Shown piece after piece: positions 44,634 through 53,381 of a DNA stretch of 64,000 nucleotides; position 1 is the first letter of the stretch, and every line of letters begins with the position of its first letter. The notes beneath the pieces are model-generated. The model saw only the letters and a list, made by a program, of their open reading frames with translations, was not told where the DNA came from and did no database searches. Both the position numbers and the translations under genes were made by a program. Source of the stretch: Autumnicola tepida (GTDB lineage: Bacteria; Bacteroidota; Bacteroidia; Flavobacteriales; Flavobacteriaceae); contig NZ_JAVRHQ010000005.1 of assembly GCF_031846485.1 (NCBI RefSeq), positions 62,001 to 126,000 on the forward strand. The letters are read 5' to 3'.

Positions 44634-45917
44634 ATGAAGTTTGAAAACAGCCTGGAAATCGCCAGGAAAATGGATTCTGAAGATGAATTAGCCAAGTATC
44701 GCCATCAGTTTATCTTTCCGCAGGTAAATGGAAAGGACGTGATTTATTTTGTTGGTAATTCCCTTGGCCTGCAGCCGAAGACCGCAAAAAATTATGTAAA
44801 TGAGATTATGCAGGATTGGGCCAATTTAGGAGTGGAAGGACATTTTCGTGCTGAAAAATCCTGGTGGGATTATCATGAGCGGTTTTCAGGAAAACTGGCG
44901 AAAATTGTTGGGGCGAAAGCTTCTGAAGTAACTGTAATGAATACTTTAACAGTAAACCTTCATTTGCTGATGGTTTCATTTTACCGCCCTTCAGGAAAAA
45001 GGTTCAAAATCTTATGTGAAGAAAAAGCTTTTCCCAGTGATCAATATATGTTGTCAAGCCAGGTTAGGCTGCATGGTTATCAACCTTCAGAAGCTATAGT
45101 GGAAGTAAGGAAAAGGGAAGGTGAAAACAATTTCCGTACAGAAGATATCCTGAAGAAAATAGAAGAGGTGGGAGAGGAGCTGGCGCTGGTACTTATTGGC
45201 GGGGTAAATTACTATTCCGGGCAGGTGTTTGATATGGAAAGCATAACCAAAGCTGGCCATGAAGCCGGTGCAATAGTGGGCTGGGATTTGGCGCATGCCG
45301 CCGGAAATGTAAAACTAAAATTAAGTGAATGGAATGTAGATTTTGCCGCCTGGTGCAGTTATAAATATATGAATTCCGGGCCGGGAAATGCTTCCGGTTG
45401 CTTTATAAATGAAAAATATCATAATATAAAAGATATGCCCCGGATGGAAGGCTGGTGGGGACATAATAAAGACCGCCGTTTCCTTATGGAACCTGAGTTT
45501 CAACCCGAGCCAGATGCCAATGCCTGGCAAATAAGCAATGCCCCCGTATTGGCGCTTGCTCCATACCTGGCTTCGCTGGAAATGTTTGATGAGGTGGGAA
45601 TGCCGGCCTTGATTAAGAAAAGAAATAGAATTGTGGCGTACCTGGAATTTGTACTACATGAAATAGATAAAGAAGTAGACAGCACTTTTGAAGTAATTAC
45701 ACCTTCAAATCAAAACGAACGAGGGACGCAGATTTCTGTTTTTCTACATGGAGAAGGTCGGGAGCTCTTTAATTATCTTATGAAGAATGGAGTATATATT
45801 GACTGGCGGGAGCCAAATGTGATCCGCCTGGCACCGGCACCTTTTTACTGTTCATTTGAAGATGTTTATAATTTTGGTCAGATCTTAAAAAGAGGCATTA
45901 CGGAAATTCATAGTTAA
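44634..45917 (+). CDS. kynU: KynU, kynureninase
   Basis: PLP-dependent kynureninase splits kynurenine or 3-hydroxykynurenine to (3-hydroxy)anthranilate and alanine. The PLP lysine is in AAWCSYKYMNSGPGN, and upstream GWDLAHAAGN carries the PLP-binding Asp. FVGNSLGLQPK is the typical N-terminal segment. I start at the ATG at 44634; an upstream in-frame start would add 16 residues of unlikely sequence. About 427 residues. The next step's partner KMO is at 50591, also + strand. Confidence 0.95.
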   Translation: MKFENSLEIARKMDSEDELAKYRHQFIFPQVNGKDVIYFVGNSLGLQPKTAKNYVNEIMQDWANLGVEGHFRAEKSWWDYHERFSGKLAKIVGAKASEVTVMNTLTVNLHLLMVSFYRPSGKRFKILCEEKAFPSDQYMLSSQVRLHGYQPSEAIVEVRKREGENNFRTEDILKKIEEVGEELALVLIGGVNYYSGQVFDMESITKAGHEAGAIVGWDLAHAAGNVKLKLSEWNVDFAAWCSYKYMNSGPGNASGCFINEKYHNIKDMPRMEGWWGHNKDRRFLMEPEFQPEPDANAWQISNAPVLALAPYLASLEMFDEVGMPALIKKRNRIVAYLEFVLHEIDKEVDSTFEVITPSNQNERGTQISVFLHGEGRELFNYLMKNGVYIDWREPNVIRLAPAPFYCSFEDVYNFGQILKRGITEIHS

Positions 45918-45959
45918 TACCTGATAGGGTTTTTTAGGTGATATTGTTATATCTGAAGT

Positions 45960-46628
45960 TTATTTTACAGCAATATCATCAAAGAAAAGCTCAAAACTGC
46001 CATCAGGAGACTTGTGGTTTTTTGCTATTTTCAGTCCGTTAAAGTCCTCGTAATTTTCCCAGGTAGTAGCCATTTCCCTGTTGCCGTCCGCTGCTTTGTA
46101 AACCCATTCCCGTAAAATCAGGTCATCATCATAGTAAATGTCATAAGTGTCGCCGGGAGTATATCCGCCATCTCCGGTATAGGAAACGGTAAGCTTGTCC
46201 ATTTTTTCACCGCTTATAGGAGCGGTGGCATTTTCTTCTTTAGAAATATCAGCATCAGACCATACCAACTGATAAGGGAAAAGCAGCCAATAGGTGTCGT
46301 TTATAAATTTTTGATCTGCGCTCTTTTCATCTTCGTTAAGCTCCCCGTCCCGCTTATAGGTTGTGGAAGTATTATTTTCGGTAAGTGTAACTTCATCGGT
46401 TTCTGGTTTCCACTGCCAACTCCGTTGTGATCTTAGACTATCCTGGACCTTAACATTAAAGGTGAAATTAATTTGCTCTACATCATTAAATTTATCCAGT
46501 CCATTGGCTTTTGCAATTTCACGGGCAATAGCTGGTCTTTCTGCAGAAGCAACCGAATCTCCGTTGTTATTATTTTTACATCCCGTGGCCAGGATTATCA
46601 GTAAAGTGAAGATGAGGAGGTTTTTCAT
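45960..46628 (-). CDS. Putative lipoprotein, function unknown
   Basis: 222 residues with a lipoprotein signal: MKNLLIFTLLIILATGC (Cys at residue 17), then NNNNGDSVASAERP. The mature part contains repeated aromatic/acidic beta segments (NFTFNVKVQDSL, TVSYTGDGGYTPGDTYDIYYDDD). Not recognised with certainty. It lies just downstream of the interrupted SDR gene on the same strand, convergent with kynureninase. Confidence 0.72.
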   Translation of the reverse strand: MKNLLIFTLLIILATGCKNNNNGDSVASAERPAIAREIAKANGLDKFNDVEQINFTFNVKVQDSLRSQRSWQWKPETDEVTLTENNTSTTYKRDGELNEDEKSADQKFINDTYWLLFPYQLVWSDADISKEENATAPISGEKMDKLTVSYTGDGGYTPGDTYDIYYDDDLILREWVYKAADGNREMATTWENYEDFNGLKIAKNHKSPDGSFELFFDDIAVK

Positions 46629-46691
46629 TTTAAAGGATTTTTACTGCGCTTTGCAACATTGTTTTCATCTAAAGGTAGCAAATTAAACTTA

Positions 46692-47450
46692 TCAAATAGC
46701 ATTTATACTCATACCACCATCGGCAACAATGTTTTGTCCTGTGATATAGGAAGATTTATCCATTGCTAAAAATGAGATAATAGCGGCCATTTCTTCTGCC
46801 CGGGCAATCCTTTTAAGTGGAGTGCGCCGTAGAATAGGTGCTATCTTTTCCTGTTGCTCAAGGTAAGTTTTTGTAAGTGGTGTTTCCGTAAACCAGGGTG
46901 ACATGGCATTCGCCCTTATCCCGTCTTTAGCCCATTCCACCGCCAGACTACGTGTTTGCTGCAATAAGCCTGCTTTAGACATGGCGTAAGGGGCACCCGT
47001 GCCCACATCCTGTATTGCTGCTGAAGAGGCTACGTTAATTATAGAGGAATTTCCTGATTGTTTAAGGAATGGATATAATTTGCGGCTTAATTGAAAGGGA
47101 GCGATAAGGTTTATCTCCAGCACCTTCCGGTACTCTTCTTCAGAATAATCTGCTGCCTTTTTCCTGATATTTATCCCGGCATTGTTTACCAGGATATCCA
47201 GGCTGCCCCAGTTTTGTTCAATCCAGTTTACGAGCTTTTGCTGGTCTTCCTGCAGGCAACAATCTGAAGCGATGCCAGTGGCTGGTAAATTTTATTCTTT
47301 TAATTCATCTTCAAATATCTGTACTTCTTCAGTATTTCTGGCGGTAAAAAGTACTTCTGCCCCCAAATCCAGAAAACTCAGTACAGCTGCTTTTCCAATA
47401 CCTTTTGTTCCTCCCGTAATAACAGCTTTCCTGTTTTTTAAATTCCACAT
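46692..47450 (-). pseudogene. SDR family oxidoreductase interrupted by one in-frame TAA
   Basis: From the ATG at 47450 to the stop at 46692 runs a complete short-chain dehydrogenase of about 252 codons with one premature stop, TAA, at 47292-47294 (after codon 52). Both halves are in the same frame, so this is a nonsense change, not a frameshift. Before the stop lies the cofactor loop ITGGTKGIGKAAV; after it are LVNNAGIN, NVASSAA and the catalytic YAMSK. A CAA-to-TAA change (Gln) would explain it. The catalytic elements look undamaged, so the lesion is recent, or is a sequencing error. The downstream part could restart at 47123 (GTG), giving 143 residues without the cofactor loop. Confidence 0.85.
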
Positions 47451-47488
47451 AATTTTTTTAATGAAGATAAAGTTTCTTTAGTAAATAG

Positions 47489-47516
47489 AAAACCCTCCGG
47501 AATGCAGAGGGTTTTT
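47489..47516. terminator. Hairpin terminator
   Basis: Stem AAAACCCTC/GAGGGTTTT (47489-47497 and 47507-47515) with a nine-base loop. It lies between the SDR pseudogene start and the end of the small membrane protein gene on the minus strand, and would terminate the latter (T-run AAAAACCCTC...GAGGGTTTTC read in reverse). Confidence 0.75.
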
Positions 47517-47531
47517 AAGAAAGTTCAATTA

Positions 47532-47687
47532 TTAAAGCCTTCGTCCTGTCAACAATTTGTACAGAATAAGAATTACTGCCACCACAATAAGAATGTGGAT
47601 AATGGCACCTAAATCCGGAAAGGCGAAATAGCCTATAAGCCATCCAATAATTAATAGTACGATAATAAGCCAAATTAGATCTCTCAT
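47532..47687 (-). CDS. Small Lmo0937-like membrane protein, 51 residues
   Basis: A 51-residue protein starting MRDLIWLIIVLLIIGWLIG, then YFAFPDLGAIIHILIVVAVIL, ending YKLLTGRRL. It consists of two hydrophobic helices with a Pro-Asp turn, and matches the Lmo0937 family of tiny membrane proteins common in stress-induced operons of many phyla. The larger reading in another frame over the same DNA (47515-47706) has poor composition and is a shadow. The start ATG at 47687 immediately precedes RDLIWL, as in relatives. Confidence 0.85.
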   Translation of the reverse strand: MRDLIWLIIVLLIIGWLIGYFAFPDLGAIIHILIVVAVILILYKLLTGRRL

Positions 47688-47845
47688 AATTGTTGGGATT
47701 AGGCAACTTTCGTCGCGTATTGGTTAATAAAAGGTCCTTTGCAAGTGCTTATACTGCTATTAGGCGCGTATTAAGCGAGTTGCATTAACGAAGTTATATA
47801 ATCAATCAATCAAAAGTTAAAGTTTAACTCCTGTTTAACTTGCCG

Positions 47846-49393
47846 CTAGTAATTATCCGGGTTTTCCCGTATACTTAAAGCACGGGTATGTATGTCTTCC
47901 ATTTCTTCAGAAGATTTTTTATCCAGCAGGCTCATCATCATCTTCATCCTTTGGTTGTCTCTAAAATATTCTCTTTTTTCATCAAGAAAATTCCAGTAAA
48001 GGCTATTAAACGGGCAGGAGTTTTCGCCGGTTTTTTTCTTTACATCATAATGGCAGTTTTTGCAGTAATTGCTCATCTTATTGATGTAGCTGCCACTGGA
48101 CACGTATGGTTTTGTAGCCACGATCCCGCCATCGGCAAACTGGCTCATTCCGCGGGTATTGGTGATTTCTACCCATTCTATGGCGTCAATGTAAATTCCC
48201 AGGTACCAGGCATCAACTTCATTTGGATCGCACTGTGTTAGCAGGGCAAAATTTCCAGTGATCATTAGCCTTTGGATGTGGTGGGCATAAGCTTTTTCAA
48301 GGCTTTGTTTTATAGAGTGATGCAAACAATTCATTTTTGTGTTTGCAGTCCAGTAAAACTGCGGTAGGGGAGCCTTATTTTGGAGTTTGTTTCTCTGCGC
48401 ATAACCTGGCATTTCTTTCCAGTAAATTCCCCGCATATATTCCCTCCAGCCCAGTATCTGTCTTACAAAGCCTTCTACCTGTGAGATATCAATTTCCTCA
48501 TGATGCTCATGCCAGTAATCTACAACCGAATTAATAACTTCCCTTGGATTGATCATTTTGGAATTCATACTAAAAGAAAGCCTGGAATGAAATAAGAAAG
48601 CTTCTTTGGTATGCATGGCATCCTGAAAATCCCCAAAATGAACCAGCAGGTTTTTGCAGAAGTAATTTAGGACAGAAAGTGCCTCTTCCCGGGAGGTGGG
48701 CCAGCTGAATTTTTTTGCATCAATGCTGCCCATAGTTTTAATTCCGGCGGCTTCAATTTCTTCCACAATCCCGGAAATCTCTTTGCTGAAATCTTTTTCA
48801 GGAGGAATGTCCGCCTCTCCTTTCCATTTTTGCCTGTTGGATTTATCGTAGTTCCATTTTCCTCCTTCCGGGTCTTTGGAGTTCAGCATCAGGATGTGAT
48901 GTTTTTTCCGCATGTAGCGGTAAAAATATTCCATCGTCAACTCTTTTTTGCCTTCGTAGAACCTCGTTAGTTCTGTTCTGCTGGTAAAAAAGTGTTCTGT
49001 ATCAAAAACTTCAGAAGGAATATCTAGATTTTTGCATATTTCATCAAGCTGTTTATCCAGGCGATATTCATCCGGCAGCTGATATTCAAATTTGCTAAAA
49101 TTGTGTTTTTTGATAAGTTGCTGAAGGTTAAAGGCCAGGTCCTGCTTATTTCCTTTATCGTTAATGCTGAAGTAAAGCACCTTATGTTCCCGCTTGCGCA
49201 GGTAAGCTGCAAAATTTCTCATGGCGCTGAAAAAAGCAGCGATTTTCTGAATATGGTGCACCACATAATTGGTTTCCTGGCGCATTTCCATAAAAACATA
49301 GATCTTGTTTTCCTGCTCTTCCTTAAACCAACTATGATGGTGATTGAGCTGATCTCCCAGTATTAATCGAAGTGTTTTTTCATTTTCAGCCAT
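47846..49393 (-). CDS. Fe-S bacterial cryptochrome/(6-4) photolyase (PhrB/FeS-BCP class)
   Basis: A 515-residue photolyase-like protein starting LRLILGDQLNHHHSWF. Four cysteines at residues 356, 444, 447 and 460 (TKMNCLHH, NYCKNCH, GENSCPF) have the spacing 88-3-13, matching the [4Fe-4S] cysteines of Agrobacterium PhrB as I remember them (350/438/441/454). MITGNFALLTQCDPNEV is the FAD-region segment and WYLGIYIDAIEWVE is conserved. It should repair UV (6-4) photoproducts. A flavin reductase gene (49412) is directly upstream on the same strand, 18 bases away. Confidence 0.9.
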   Translation of the reverse strand: MAENEKTLRLILGDQLNHHHSWFKEEQENKIYVFMEMRQETNYVVHHIQKIAAFFSAMRNFAAYLRKREHKVLYFSINDKGNKQDLAFNLQQLIKKHNFSKFEYQLPDEYRLDKQLDEICKNLDIPSEVFDTEHFFTSRTELTRFYEGKKELTMEYFYRYMRKKHHILMLNSKDPEGGKWNYDKSNRQKWKGEADIPPEKDFSKEISGIVEEIEAAGIKTMGSIDAKKFSWPTSREEALSVLNYFCKNLLVHFGDFQDAMHTKEAFLFHSRLSFSMNSKMINPREVINSVVDYWHEHHEEIDISQVEGFVRQILGWREYMRGIYWKEMPGYAQRNKLQNKAPLPQFYWTANTKMNCLHHSIKQSLEKAYAHHIQRLMITGNFALLTQCDPNEVDAWYLGIYIDAIEWVEITNTRGMSQFADGGIVATKPYVSSGSYINKMSNYCKNCHYDVKKKTGENSCPFNSLYWNFLDEKREYFRDNQRMKMMMSLLDKKSSEEMEDIHTRALSIRENPDNY

Positions 49394-49411
49394 GAATCCG
49401 GGACGAAATTT

Positions 49412-50071
49412 TTAATTTTCAGCCGAGCTTTTATTTTTAAAGAAGGATTTTATTTCCTGCCCGGGCCGGGCATAATGAAAACGGTCGAGGAGGCTGGGCA
49501 AAGCATAGCCATCCAGCCCGTTCACTGCCACTGTACCGGCATCATCCAGTCTAAGCCAACCATCTGGCGCCTGTATGCTTTCATCAAAATAAATATGTTC
49601 AATAGACGCAACTACCAGCAGAGTGTTGTTTTCTTTAATATGATACTCATTACGATATTTGCAGCCCAATTTTACTGTTGACTGCTTAACGTAAGGCGCA
49701 AAAAAATCATCCAGATATTCTTCCTCAAGACCTGTTTTTTGAAATTCGGAAACATCTTCATCATACTTCGCGGCGGTTTGATGGGCGCTTTCAATCATGT
49801 TCTCTTGTACATGGTTTACCGTGAAACAGGAACTTTCTTTTATATTTTTATAAGTATTCCTGGGGACATGGGTTGGGCGGGTCACAAAGCCAAGGAGCGC
49901 GGGATCGCTCCCCAGATGGGTGACAGAACTAAAAACGGCCACATTTACTAGATTGTTCCTGGATTTAGTAGCAATAAGGTTGGCAGATTTATATCCTGTG
50001 CAGCTGTTGATTAGATTAAGCCGGAAAATTTTTTCCATCCCCTTAATGTCACCGGCAGTAATATGTTTCAT
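49412..50071 (-). CDS. Flavin reductase family protein
   Basis: A 219-residue flavin reductase/FMN-binding split-barrel protein. The N-terminal region RLNLINSCTGYKSANLIATKS, the flavin phosphate-contacting VAVFSSVTHLGSDPAL and VPRNTYKNI are typical. Substrate unknown. The gene lies 18 bases upstream of the photolyase on the same strand, suggesting an operon in which reduced flavin might serve the photolyase; that is inference. Confidence 0.88.
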   Translation of the reverse strand: MKHITAGDIKGMEKIFRLNLINSCTGYKSANLIATKSRNNLVNVAVFSSVTHLGSDPALLGFVTRPTHVPRNTYKNIKESSCFTVNHVQENMIESAHQTAAKYDEDVSEFQKTGLEEEYLDDFFAPYVKQSTVKLGCKYRNEYHIKENNTLLVVASIEHIYFDESIQAPDGWLRLDDAGTVAVNGLDGYALPSLLDRFHYARPGQEIKSFFKNKSSAEN

Positions 50072-50143
50072 GAAAAGATTAGTTGATTAATGCACCTCAA
50101 GTTACTAATCACTCACAAAAATGTCTGTTAATGCTTTTTTAAT

Positions 50144-50389
50144 TTAGTCCTGATTTTCCAGTTTATTAATCTTCATTTCAAAAGCATCAATGGCCTGCCT
50201 CACTTCATCTACATTGTCTGATGCCTTTTGATGCGCGGCATCCATGGCGTTTTCCAGGTCTTTGTCCGGGTTCTGAAAAAGGTCTGTGATTACATGGTTA
50301 ATTTTATCAATAACGCTTTCCTGGCTGTTCCTTATATCTTCCAGTTTGCTAAGGGTGGCACGCATTTGATCCAGTTTTTGTTGGTCCAT
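50144..50389 (-). CDS. Small coiled-coil protein, function unknown
   Basis: About 81 residues from the ATG at 50389 (MDQQKLDQMRATLSKLED...), mostly alpha-helical with heptad-like Leu/Ile spacing. A longer in-frame reading to 50446 would add a basic MNNYQLIMLKLKKFKKH. I prefer the shorter start because it begins a clean helical domain. No family recognised; it is not obviously membrane bound. Confidence 0.6.
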   Translation of the reverse strand: MDQQKLDQMRATLSKLEDIRNSQESVIDKINHVITDLFQNPDKDLENAMDAAHQKASDNVDEVRQAIDAFEMKINKLENQD

Positions 50390-50548
50390 AAGTAAATGTT
50401 TTTTGAATTTCTTTAATTTAAGCATTATTAGCTGATAATTATTCATTTTAACCCATCTAATTCTGTTAATCGGGAAGCAGGAGGTGTTTTTGCTTATTTA
50501 TAGTTGCCATACAAGTATCCATGGGAAAAGCATCTCAGAATTAATGAG

Positions 50549-50556
50549 TATTTTCG
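50549..50556 (+). promoter_or_regulatory. -7-like promoter box for kmo
   Basis: TATTTTCG, the same TTCG variant as before mdh, lies 34 bases before the kmo ATG. Confidence 0.4.
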
Positions 50557-50590
50557 CAGAGAGATCTTTATCCTCTGAGAACAGAAGCAA

Positions 50591-51937
50591 ATGCAGGAAC
50601 AAAAAAATATTGCAGTTGTTGGCTCCGGACTTGTTGGTTCGCTGCTTGCGCTGTATTTAAAAAAAGCCGGCCACCAGGTAACAGTTTTCGACCGCAGGCC
50701 AGATGTTAGAAAAGTTGAATTTTCCGGAAGGTCCATTAACCTGGCAATGTCCGATCGTGGCTGGAAAGCCCTTAGAACAGTTGGTATAGAGGAAGAAATC
50801 CGAAACCTTGCGCTGCCCCTGGACAAAAGGGCCATGCATGTAAATGATAAGCCGCTTTACTTCCAGAAGTATGGAAAAGAGGGAGAAGCGATTTTCTCCA
50901 TTTCCCGGGGAGTCTTAAACCGAAAGATGATTGACCTTGCTGAAGATGCCGGTGTGAAATTCCGCTTTGAGGAAAAAGTTTGGGATATAGACATGCCTGA
51001 AGCAAAATTATATACCGGGGAAACGGAAAAGAGCGAGTGGAAGGAATATGATTTTGAGCTTATTTTTGGAGCAGATGGGGCTTTCTCCCGCATCCGGCAC
51101 AAAATGCAAAGGCAGAGCCGTTTTAATTACTCCCAGCATTTTATTGATGTTGGTTATAAAGAGCTAACTATTCCTGCCAATGAAGATGGCAGCCATAAAC
51201 TGGACAATGCTTCCTTCCATATCTGGCCGCGGGGGGAATTTATGCTTATTGCCATGCCAAATCTAAATGGCAGTTTTACGTGCACACTTTTTATGCCTTT
51301 TGAAGGGGAATATTCCTTTGACACCATTACCACGGAAGAAAAAGCAGATGATTTTTTTGAAAAATTCTTTCCCGATATCAAGGCTGAAATTTCTAATTTA
51401 AAGCGGGACTTTTTCAAAAATCCTACAAGTGCAATGGTAACTATAAAATGTTTTCCCTGGGCCTTTAATGATAAAATTGCCCTTGTTGGAGATTCGGCAC
51501 ATGCCATTGTTCCATTTTACGGGCAGGGCATGAATGCTGGTTTTGAAGATATTTCTGTTCTTTTTGACAAGATGAAGAAGCATGAAAATGACTGGGAGAA
51601 TATTTTTAAAGCATATCAAAAGGAAAGAAAGCCAAATGCCGATGCCATTGCGGAGCTTAGTTACCAGAACTTTATCGAAATGAGCAGGAAAACGGCAGAT
51701 CCCGAATTTCTTCTTCGGAAGAAAATAGAAAAGCGTTTTGGTGAAAAGCATCCTGAAAACTGGATTCCACTTTATTCCAGGGTTACCTTCTCAGATCGTC
51801 CTTATGCTGAAGCCCTTGCTATAGGGGAAAGGCAAAGAAGGATAATGGATGAAGTGATGAAAACCGAAAATATTAAGGAAAAATGGGATCAGCAGGAAAT
51901 TGAAGAAAAGATCCTTAAACTTCTTGCTGCACGATAA
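50591..51937 (+). CDS. kmo: Kmo, kynurenine 3-monooxygenase
   Basis: An FAD-dependent monooxygenase that hydroxylates kynurenine at position 3. The N-terminal FAD loop VVGSGLVGSLLALYLKKAGH is at residues 9-28; GADGAFSRIRHKM and LVGDSAHAIVPFYGQGMNAGFED are the class A flavoprotein GD motif. SGRSINLAMSDRGWKAL is typical of KMO. 448 residues. With KynU it could run tryptophan to 3-hydroxyanthranilate, but kynurenine formamidase, tryptophan dioxygenase and 3-HAO are not in the window. It converges on msrA with 13 bases between stop codons. Confidence 0.96.
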   Translation: MQEQKNIAVVGSGLVGSLLALYLKKAGHQVTVFDRRPDVRKVEFSGRSINLAMSDRGWKALRTVGIEEEIRNLALPLDKRAMHVNDKPLYFQKYGKEGEAIFSISRGVLNRKMIDLAEDAGVKFRFEEKVWDIDMPEAKLYTGETEKSEWKEYDFELIFGADGAFSRIRHKMQRQSRFNYSQHFIDVGYKELTIPANEDGSHKLDNASFHIWPRGEFMLIAMPNLNGSFTCTLFMPFEGEYSFDTITTEEKADDFFEKFFPDIKAEISNLKRDFFKNPTSAMVTIKCFPWAFNDKIALVGDSAHAIVPFYGQGMNAGFEDISVLFDKMKKHENDWENIFKAYQKERKPNADAIAELSYQNFIEMSRKTADPEFLLRKKIEKRFGEKHPENWIPLYSRVTFSDRPYAEALAIGERQRRIMDEVMKTENIKEKWDQQEIEEKILKLLAAR

Positions 51938-51950
51938 CTCCATTTTTCAC

Positions 51951-52607
51951 TTAATGCGCTCCTTCTTTTAAAAGTTCAGGGAATTTGTTTTTAAACCTGT
52001 TGATTCGTGGAATAGAAACATTCTGTATATATGGATTTTCCGGATGGCTTTCTTCATAATTCTGGTGGTAAGCTTCGGCTTTCCAGAATTTCTGAAATGG
52101 AAGGATTTCTGCAGCGATAGGTTCGTCATATTTTTCTGCTACTTCAGCTTTTACCTCTTCTATAATTTCTTTTTGTTCCTGGTTCTGGTAAAATACGATA
52201 GACCTGTACTGCGAGCCAATATCCGGGCCCTGCCCGTTTACCTGCGTGGGATCCTGTGATCCAAAATATACTCTTACAAGCGTTCTGAAATCTACAACAT
52301 CTGGATCATAAATCACTTCAACAGATTCTGCATGGCCGGTACGGCCGGTATTGCTTTCTTCGTAGGTTGGATTTTTGGTGTGGCCGCCGGCATAGCCGGA
52401 AACAGCTTCTTCCACGCCCTGCACGCTCTCGTAGATTGCTTCCACGCACCAGAAACAACCGCTGGAAAAATAGGCCCTTTCCAGTCCATCCTGGGCTGGA
52501 ACTTCCACGGGTTCTGCATTGGCGATTTCGGGTTTGGTTGCAGAATTGTTTTGCCCGTTTCCACAGGACATAAATAAGAGTAAGAATATACTCAGGAAAC
52601 TTCTCAT
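51951..52607 (-). CDS. msrA: MsrA, peptide methionine-S-sulfoxide reductase, lipoprotein form
   Basis: MsrA reduces oxidised methionine. The catalytic Cys is in SSGCFWCVEAIYESV, followed by EAVSGYAGG, GHAESVEVIYDP and GSQYRSIVFY. A lipoprotein signal (FLSIFLLLFMSC, Cys about residue 16) shows that this copy is envelope-bound, where it could repair exported proteins. It is followed upstream by another lipoprotein gene (52621). Confidence 0.94.
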   Translation of the reverse strand: MRSFLSIFLLLFMSCGNGQNNSATKPEIANAEPVEVPAQDGLERAYFSSGCFWCVEAIYESVQGVEEAVSGYAGGHTKNPTYEESNTGRTGHAESVEVIYDPDVVDFRTLVRVYFGSQDPTQVNGQGPDIGSQYRSIVFYQNQEQKEIIEEVKAEVAEKYDEPIAAEILPFQKFWKAEAYHQNYEESHPENPYIQNVSIPRINRFKNKFPELLKEGAH

Positions 52608-52620
52608 AGCTTTTTAATTT

Positions 52621-53199
52621 TTATAATTTTCTTTCGTAAGTTCCTTCCAGCGCCTTCTTGCCGTAAATAGCATAGTCTACGGCTAGTTCTCCATTAATAC
52701 TGAAGCCTTTCCAATCCAGTTCCACCTTCCCGTTTTCCTGTGGTTTTAGCACTGCCACGGGTTCATTTTTATCGAATTGGTCCCAGGGAAGTTCATTGCT
52801 GTTGTTTTCTTCAGAAGGGCCGGTGTAGAAAATATTAATACTTTCGCCGGCTTTCTCAAATCTGGAATTAATGTACATTTCATTTTCCACCAGGCATATT
52901 GTTGAAGTGCCCGTAAGTTTTACATCCAGGCAATAACAATGGCAATTGGAAGTTGCATTTTCTCCGATCTTTATATAATTCCCTGCCTGTATGGCTGGAG
53001 ATGATTTGCTTTCGCGGGAAACTTCGGGATTTTCTTCATCCTGGTAGATTTCATCTTTCTCAACGGGAACTCCGGGACCTACAGCATTATATTCACTATT
53101 TTCCGGGTTCTCTTCTAATTCATTCCCACTATTGTCTCCGTTGTTTTTACAGGAAAGCAATACAAGAAAAAACATCAGGCTGTACAATTTTAATTTCAT
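52621..53199 (-). CDS. Putative lipoprotein, function unknown
   Basis: 192 residues with lipoprotein signal (LMFFLVLLSC, Cys about residue 17) and an acidic linker rich in Asn/Glu. The middle holds a Cys-rich SNCHCYCLDVKLTGTSTIC, which could form disulphides or bind metal. It begins 14 bases upstream of msrA on the same strand, so it is probably cotranscribed with it. Family not recognised. Confidence 0.72.
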   Translation of the reverse strand: MKLKLYSLMFFLVLLSCKNNGDNSGNELEENPENSEYNAVGPGVPVEKDEIYQDEENPEVSRESKSSPAIQAGNYIKIGENATSNCHCYCLDVKLTGTSTICLVENEMYINSRFEKAGESINIFYTGPSEENNSNELPWDQFDKNEPVAVLKPQENGKVELDWKGFSINGELAVDYAIYGKKALEGTYERKL

Positions 53200-53300
53200 C
53201 AGTAGTTGTTTCTGTTATTAAAGGTAAGCCTTTGAGGAAAAAATTATGTAAAAGTCATGTTAATCCCTGTGCTACAGGGAATGTGGGGGCCGGGCATAAA

Positions 53301-53365
53301 AAACTGCCTGGAAATTTTTGCTTCAGATCAAGGATCCTACTGTTATTTTCAGGCAGTTTAAATTT
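53301..53365 (-). terminator. Long-loop terminator after the 53382 gene
   Basis: Ten-base stem AAACTGCCTG/CAGGCAGTTT (53301-53310 and 53350-53359) with a 39-base loop. Read on the minus strand, a TTTTTT run follows at the left edge. It lies just downstream of the coiled-coil gene stop at 53382. Confidence 0.7.
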
Positions 53366-53381
53366 TAAAAGAAGGTGTTCT

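Noticed and set aside
47515..47706. 63-residue reading over the Lmo0937-like gene
   Set aside because: Mixed composition, with many Tyr/Cys/His/Ser residues and no helix pattern; the frame 47532-47687 gives a clean two-helix protein.
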